A DNA stretch of 64,000 nt from Caenorhabditis remanei. Taxonomy: Eukaryota; Nematoda; Chromadorea; Rhabditida; Rhabditidae. Position numbers and translations under genes: made by a program. The stretch is taken from the NCBI RefSeq assembly GCF_010183535.1, contig NC_071333.1, forward strand, positions 248,001-312,000, written 5' to 3'. The notes beneath the pieces are model-generated. The model was not told the DNA's origin, did not search any database, and saw nothing but the letters and a program-made list of their open reading frames with translations. Numbering within the stretch: the stretch's first letter is position 1; each line of letters begins with the position of its first letter. Positions 57,427 to 64,000 of the stretch are shown one piece after another.

Positions 57427-58442
57427 AATCGAAGCAATAGCTACATTGATCCAAGACCTCCTATCCACTAAGAGAGCAGGAAACGAAGAGCCGATTCAAT
57501 CTATTTGTGGGTGGGCGGTAGTTCTTTCAAGTTCAATTACTGTGGTTCAATTTTGACATAGTAGCAGGAATGCCGTCGAAAACATGAACAGTCTTGTGAG
57601 TTTTCGTGAGCAATGCTTCCGACTTTAAGCGTGGGATGCATACATTTTAATCTGAACTTAGTGGAAGTTCCTGCGTTGACCGGAATGATTGGGGCGTGAC
57701 AGTAGATTGGCAGAAATGAAGCGGTCTTTAGCATGGTCAAACCTCCGACTCCTTTTTACATTTGACACGCACTGCTTGCAACAAATTTTCCTCCAAAGGC
57801 TCTTTCTGCCGATTTCTTCCTGAGGACTCCATTCGTGACATCACCGAGCAAATTCAAGGTTCCGAAGAGCACTATTTTTTTTTCAATACTCTTTACGACA
57901 TCTCTGATATGAACCAAAGCTATTTAAGATAATAAGTTTGGAAAAAAGACAATCAGTCCCATTTAAAGATAGAAGCAAAAAATCTATAAATAATGAAAAA
58001 TTATAATCATGCTAATTATATCTCCTATTGCCAGAACAACTGCAGTGGAAACATGCAACTCTAACGCCGTCTGGCTGGTAAAAACGTTTTGGAGGATTTT
58101 CATGATGTTAGAACATTTTGAGTTCTGATTGTTGTTCTTATACTCTTATAGACATTTTTATGAATTTTTTTTTTGAATTATGTTCCTTGGAGTAAGCCGC
58201 CGCAGGTTAAGAAGAATGGTGATCTGAAATGTGAAACCTAGTCTGAAAAGCTTTTTGCGCCCTTTGCACAGAGTAAAAACTGGATTCGTTTGCATGTTGA
58301 AGTCTCCTGGTAACAATCACTGATTTTGATGTTTTCCACAGCTTCAATCCGGTCCATTATTGCATTCTCAACATTTTGACACCCGTATCGCCCTACTTTG
58401 TAATTTTCGATTTTCATTCCAGATTTGTCACAAAATTCTTTT
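57427..58442. other. Spacer before PARP copy 3
   Basis: No gene is supported. Its last bases (TTTTCATTCCAG at about 58410-58421) could serve as a splice acceptor into the truncated PARP copy 3. Confidence 0.4.
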
Positions 58443-59686
58443 TGGAACCAAAACCAAGCTTCCTACTCCCGTCAAAGAGATTGTAATGTCGATCTTCAAA
58501 ATTGAAAACAAGAAATCCGAGTTGAAGCCGTTCAAGATGGATCACAATAACATACCACTTGGACGTCTTTCACATAATCAAATCGATTTGGCATATGGGG
58601 TTCTCAAGGACCTCCTCAACGTCCTCTCCGAGGTTCCGCTGGATCAAATGAAGATCGTTGATTCCACCAACAAATTTCATACGATTGTCCCTCATAACTT
58701 TGGGTTCAAGTTGCCGGAATTGATTGACACTCTCGATAAGGTCAATGAGAAGGTTGATCTGCTGAAAGCAATTGGGGATCTCCAATTGGATGAAATCTGT
58801 GGAATAGATAGCCGGACGATCCCTGGTGTGGACCCAGTGGACACACACTATAAAAGGTTGGAATGTTCAATGACGGTGAGATAAAGTTTTTTTGAAAACT
58901 AGATAATCGTTTTTTTCTTTCAGCCTCTCGACAAAAACTCCTCTGACTACGTATTGATTGAGAACTTTATGAAGAATACTCAAGGATCGACTCATGTTAT
59001 GAAATGTGATCTGATTGATGTAAGATTTTTAGTCTAAAAATTTTTCAAGTATGAGTGAAATTAAGATTCTCGAAATCAATCGACAGTGGGAGTCCACAAA
59101 ATTCAAGAAAGAAATCGGAAATCGGCGTCTCCTCTGGCATGGTTCTAAACGGATGAACTTGGCTGGAATCCTCGGTCAAGGCCTTCGAATTGCTCCTCCA
59201 GAAGCCCCAGGAACCGGATACATGTTTGGAAAAGGAGTATACTTTGCCGACATGTTCAGTAAAAGCTTGTCCTACTGCCGAGCGAACTCTAAGGATGAGG
59301 CGTACCTGCTGCTGTGCGATGTGGCACTCGGAAAGATGGACCTTAGGATGCAAGCGACAGACATTTCAAAGGACACACTTCCAGAAGGGACTCAATCGGT
59401 TAAAGGTTAGATTCTGTAAAATAATTCGATTAACAATCACATTTTAAGGTGTTGGGCGGGAATGTCCTAGTGGAGAATTCTCTCATCCTGATGGCTTCAT
59501 GGTCCCAACAGGCGAAGTTCACCAACAACTTCAAGGAACCTACAACATCGACTATTTTCTTTTATACAATGAGTATGTTTACCAACAATTCCACGTTTTT
59601 TAGTAATGATAAATATTTTCAGATATATTGTATACGACGTGGACCAGATTCAAATCAAATACCTGGTTCGTGTGAAAGTGCATTAA
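58443..59686 (+). pseudogene. 5'-truncated PARP-1 copy 3 (catalytic half only)
   Basis: The copy starts at the duplication junction inside the exon before the regulatory domain. Exons to 58875, 58924-59019, 59066-59405, 59449-59572 and 59623-59686 match copy 2 exactly by offset and remain open, including the H-Y-E catalytic triad. There is no native promoter, start, zinc domain or WGR. The frame stays open upstream to 58360, but only from a TTG; the first in-frame ATG is at 58486, giving 337 residues of regulatory plus catalytic domain. A splice acceptor at 58421 might fuse it to another exon. It is called a pseudogene because no start is evident; a short active enzyme is possible. Confidence 0.7.
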
Positions 59687-61686
59687 TTTTTTAATTTCAT
59701 ATTTTAATTTTTCAATTTCATATTTATCCTTTTGCTTGTTTTGTTCTTCTGCTCGAATCGGTTTTACTGCTTGAAGTATTGCTCTCCTGACAAATTCCCG
59801 CTCACATGACTCTTCACATCTCACTGCTGTCAAATCTTGGATTCCCACAATACAAACTGCCCTTCTCCCATTATCAATTAGGTCCCTACTACTTGTTATT
59901 ATTTCTGAAAATTGAAGTTTGAATTTTTTGAAAAATATATTATCATTTACAAGCAATTAACAATTTCAAATTTTTGGAGTGTATTTTTCTCAAATTGAAT
60001 TTTTGATCAGCAGTTTCAAATTTTAGGGTTTTAAAACCTTATGGGATAGTCTGGCTTATTCTAATTTTGAACATTAAAAATTTCACCGTCATCCGTCAAA
60101 ATTTTTGTCAAAGCAGCCGACCTGGTGTGGCTTGGATGAAATCTTATTACTGTACTCCCAAAGGTCGATCACCTTGATTGGAGAGTTCTAGGATCCCATG
60201 CTATTGTTTTAGTTGTTGGAAGCACATGGTCTTGAACGTCCGGTAGGCGAATAACTTCTGATGATCGATCGGTCGATGACAAACTTCTGACGAAATCTTC
60301 ACAAGACGGAATTCAAATCCGGCTCCAAATTAATATCATTGGGGCCTGATGAAATTCCAGATCTGCCAGTGAATTCAAGTCAGTGATTGTTAGACGCGAA
60401 GTTCCATCTTACTGACGTACAGGGTACCTTATCTAAAATAGTTTACTAAATAGAAGAAATCAACTGGGAAAACTCACTGTAAAGACAACGCATATGCAAT
60501 ATGTTTTCACTATCTTTAATGTGTTTTGTCTCACGAAACAAGTGTTGACGTTTATTGACTTATGAATTCATGTTTCTTCAAGTATCCTACTTGGACGTGG
60601 CGGTCCGGGATTATTTAAAGCTCTCCGAGTGAACGATGACGTACTGTAGTCTGTTGTGGGTTTTTGTGTGTTGTATTTCTCAGTGTCAACACAATTGCTG
60701 AATCGAAATCTTGCTCAGCAACACCACGCTGCCCATTTTATCTCGTTCCACCTGAACGGCAACACTCGCAACATCAGTTCGACCTCCAACTTCACATTTT
60801 CTGCCAGAACATTCATTGAGTTTTTTCATTTTCTGACGCCGGACAAACCAGACTACTCTTGCTGTATGTGCCGAGACGGAGATCTGAAAAAAGTATTATT
60901 AACCGACGGGTTGAAAATTGGGAACAATGAAAATACCGGGAAATGAAAATTGTGTACGTTCGGCCTTCATTTCTCTTTGCATATCTCATTTGTTACGTCT
61001 AACAGCTAACAATCAGACTTGAATAGTCAACCACATATCCAACATGTCGATTTTTGCATCCGGAACACCTGCAGAGACGGAAAGCTGAACAGTATCATTA
61101 ACCTACGGGTCAAATATACGGAACAATGAGAATTACCGGGAAATGAGATTTGCTGGGTCTCCATTTTCTTCGGAATACTAGGGTTCTAGATGTTCCGTTG
61201 TATTTTGGGAATGTGAAATCAACATCATCAGAGTTCTTGAATGAAATCTATCAAAATCGGTTTACATTTGAAGCCTTCTTATTGCAATCACTCTTGCGGG
61301 TGCAGACGAGCTCAGGGGAACTTCAGCTGTTTTCAGCCTCGAGTTATCACTCGGAGGTCACCGCACAAACAAAAAATTGATGGGATATCTTGAATGGTGT
61401 GTTTGGTAGAGTTTCAAGTCCAACTTCAATTGCGTAATTTCTCCATCTCATTTCAAAGTGACACCAATTTTGTCTTCCGAGGATAACATTTGATTCTTTA
61501 AACTTGCCAAAGTCGGTTTTTGGTTATCCGACAGTGACGGATCGCTAGTTTTATCAAGTGACAAGCTTTGTAATAATTTTTAGGCAAATCGCAGTAAAAT
61601 TTTGGCCGCTCCGTTTTTTCTTTCGCCAATATTTTTCTCGGTTAACAGACATCATCTTAGCGGCAGTATCCCAGGTAGTGGGCGGC
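59687..61686. other. Copy of the PARP 3' flank, unit 2
   Basis: Same content as 53733-55730, by the 5,954 offset. No gene is supported. Confidence 0.6.
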
Positions 61687-62259
61687 AGTGTTGTACGGAA
61701 TGCGATTTTTCAGTTTCCGGAATCCGGAATCCGGAACCGGAATGAGATTTTTTTATTTCCGGAATCCGGAACCGGAATGAGATTTTAGATTTTCCGGAAT
61801 ACGGAATCCGGAACCGGAATCTAATTTTCGAAATGCGGAATCCGGAATCCGGAACCGGAATGACGAAAAAACCCGGAATTCCGGAATTTCTCGGAATCCG
61901 GAATCCGGAATGGTCCGATAAATTTGCAAGGCCAAGTCATTTTTTCGAGTGTTTTTAATGATATATAAAGTTTAAAACCACTTTTGAGGTTCAAAACCGA
62001 AAAAGAAGTAATGCAGTTGTCTTTAAAACTCAAAAAAAAATTTTAAAATTTAAACTTCAGGATTCCGGAAAAAAAATTCAAAAAACCGGAATCCGGAATC
62101 CGGAATCGGAATGCAAATTTTCATTTTCCGGAATCCGGAATCCGGAACCGGAATGAACATTTTCATTTTCCGGAATCCGGAACCGGAACCCGAATGTCAA
62201 AAAAAACCCGGAATTCCGGAATCCTGAATTTCCGGAATCCGGATTCCGGACAACTATGG
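61687..62259. repeat. CCGGAATCCGGAA minisatellite element, unit 2
   Basis: Copy of 55733-56305. The repeat number appears unchanged, which is unusual for a minisatellite unless the duplication is very recent. Confidence 0.75.
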
Positions 62260-62367
62260 TGGGCGGCCTTGGGTGTCTCCAGAGGTTCTCATTATTGACA
62301 TGGAATGTTAACAAACTCAAGTTTTCGACGCTGCTTTCTGTATCTACATTATTGACGAAGGGACCAA

Positions 62368-63380
62368 CTCGGCAGAAACCCGCACCAGGCTCGCAGCAGT
62401 CCAGCAGCAGGCAAGCGTAGAGTGCGTGCCTGATGCGGTTGTGCTGCGGTACTGTAGCGTACGTGTTGCGGAAAGGTTGCTGCTGTGCTGCTCTGGCGCT
62501 GCTAAAATTAGGCCGCTGCCTCCTTTGCTATAGTTTCTTGCACCGAAGACAGTTTACTATTTATTTAATTACATTTATTTACAAAACTTAAATACAACTA
62601 CAACCTATAATAGATGTACATAAATCTGAACATAGTACAATTCACGAAAATGTATACATATGTGAAAAAATAGTACAATTTATGAATTAATTTTCGATGA
62701 TGTTGCATTCAGCTTGCTTTGAAATCCTCGTCGCTTCCTATCGTTCAAATTTCTGAAAAAAGACGTAAAACTTATTATCGAAATAAAAAAGTTCTGACAT
62801 TTTTTACCGACGCGTGTTTGCGGACTCAGTTCAAAATATAATAATTTAGCACTACGTCCGCAAACACGCGTCGGTAAAAAATGTCAGAACTTTTTTGTCG
62901 CGACAATATATAGAGTATTGAAAAAATCTCACCTTTTCATTTTTCCTGAAATCCTATTAGGCTCGACTGGCGGTGATGTTGTCTTTTTAGCAGTTGAAAG
63001 CTGAAATGTGATTGTTTTGTTTCTATAGACACACGTATTTTTATTCCAATAAACGGGGAGAATTATTTTCATAAAATAAATCCAGAGAAAACATTTGTAT
63101 GAAAAACAGAAAAATAGGAAAAAGTGAATAAAACTATAAGTTTTCGTAACTGGAAAAGATGGAGCGCACTTGCTGAATGTTGCCTAGGTGCTGCTGGAGA
63201 GCAGCGGGTCTGTTGCTGCAGTGTTGCGGATACGCTGCCGCATCCTAGTTGCTGCACACGTGCTGCCGACACGTTTCAGAAAACGAAGCGCGTTTGAATG
63301 ATGCGTTCCTGATGCTGCAGTGTTGCGCGCCTGTTGCTCAACGGGTAAATGTTGCGTGCCTGATGCGGGGTTCTGCCGAG
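62368..63380. mobile_element. About 1-kb inverted-repeat element, unit 2
   Basis: Copy of 56414-57426 carried by the tandem duplication, not an independent insertion. Confidence 0.7.
62785..62896. repeat. Perfect 41-bp palindrome arms, unit 2
   Basis: Copy of 56831-56942 at the constant 5,954 offset; arms remain exact complements. Confidence 0.9.
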
Positions 63381-64000
63381 AATCGAAGCAATAGCTACAT
63401 TGATCCAAGACCTCCTATCCACTAAGAGAGCAGGAAACGAAGAGCCGATTGAATCTATTTGTGGGTGGGCGGTAGTTCTTTCAAGTTCAATTACTGTGGT
63501 TCAATTTTGACATAGTAGCAGGAATGCCGTCGAAAACATGAACAGTCTTGTGAGTTTTCGTGAGCAATGCTTCCGACTTTAAGCGTGGGATGCATACATT
63601 TTAATCTGAACTTAGTGGAAGTTCCTGCGTTGACCGGAATGATTGGGGCGTGACAGTAGATTGGCAGAAATGAAGCGGTCTTTAGCATGGTCAAACCTCC
63701 GACTCCTTTTTACATTTGACACGCACTGCTTGCAACAAATTTTCCTCCAAAGGCTCTTTCTGCCGATTTCTTCCTGAGGACTCCATTCGTGACATCACCG
63801 AGCAAATTCAAGGTTCCGAAGAGCACTATTTTTTTTTCAATACTCTTTACGACATCTCTGATATGAACCAAAGCTATTTAAGATAATAAGTTTGGAAAAA
63901 AGACAATCAGTCCCATTTAAAGATAGAAGCAAAAAATCTATAAATAATGAAAAATTATAATCATGCTAATTATATCTCCTATTGCCAGAACAACTGCAGT
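63381..64000. other. Spacer, unit 2, to window end
   Basis: Copy of 57427-58046. No gene is supported. Confidence 0.5.

Larger units (their letters stand above)
52489..58442. repeat. Tandem duplication unit 1 (5,954 bp)
   Basis: The sequence from 52489 onward reappears from 58443 at a constant offset of 5,954. It begins inside exon 3 of PARP copy 2 at TGGAACCAAAACC. The unit contains the PARP 3' half, a decayed flank, a minisatellite element, a large inverted-repeat element and a spacer. Unit 2 follows head to tail with no gap. Confidence 0.93.
58443..64000. repeat. Tandem duplication unit 2 (continues past the window)
   Basis: Corresponds to 52489-58046. I noticed a single base difference, C at 57496 against G at 63450, although I did not compare every base. 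The last 396 bases of the unit lie beyond the window. Confidence 0.92.

Noticed and set aside
58360..58485. Start of PARP copy 3 at 58360
   Set aside because: The first codon there is TTG, not ATG. The upstream residues come from spacer DNA that has no coding counterpart in unit 1.

Overview
The window looks like nuclear DNA from a Caenorhabditis nematode. It is AT-rich, has many 45-50 nt introns with TTTTCAG-type acceptors, carries SL-type splice acceptors just upstream of start codons, and encodes a Str-family chemoreceptor, a dystroglycan-like protein and a nematode-type PARP-1. All multi-exon models were built by hand from splice consensus, frame continuity and paralogue comparison. No alignment or database search was run.

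Left part (1-17 kb): a dystroglycan-like type I membrane protein (2239-4520, +), a seven-helix Str receptor (5827-7119, +), tRNA-Ile(AAT), an unrecognised protein (9073-10249, +), a coiled-coil protein on the minus strand (11505-13511) with a TA-flanked inverted-repeat element in its long intron, tRNA-Arg(CCG), a 410-bp inverted-repeat element with an 8-bp target duplication, and a small intronless basic protein (16439-16801, -) with a TATA box and a histone-mRNA-type 3' stem-loop.

Middle (17-29 kb): three tiny multi-exon genes (133, 78 and 99 aa) in one orientation. They share a GGCG...TTATTTAAA promoter, an upstream block and five copies of a hairpin-forming repeat, so this looks like a diverged local gene array. 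It is followed by an inverted-repeat element, a decayed EEHKE-repeat gene and repeat-rich non-coding DNA.

Right part (29-64 kb): two full-length paralogues of a B-box-like zinc-finger family on the minus strand (415 and 418 aa) and a deleted third copy, interleaved with a PARP-1 family expansion. PARP copy 1 (38606-42338) is complete except for an in-frame TGA inside zinc finger 1. Copy 2 (50849-53732) has lost both DNA-binding zinc fingers but keeps an intact WGR, regulatory and catalytic region (725 aa). Copy 3 (58443-59686) is a 5'-truncated copy created by a 5,954-bp head-to-tail duplication (52489-58442 repeated from 58443 to beyond the window) that is almost identical between units. A minus-strand gene beside copy 1 was duplicated with it, and both copies are broken, at different sites.

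The most notable items are the PARP family remodelling, the intronless gene with a histone-type 3' end, the small-gene array with shared promoters, and a pair of hairpins 11 kb apart that differ in stem sequence but share the apical sequence.
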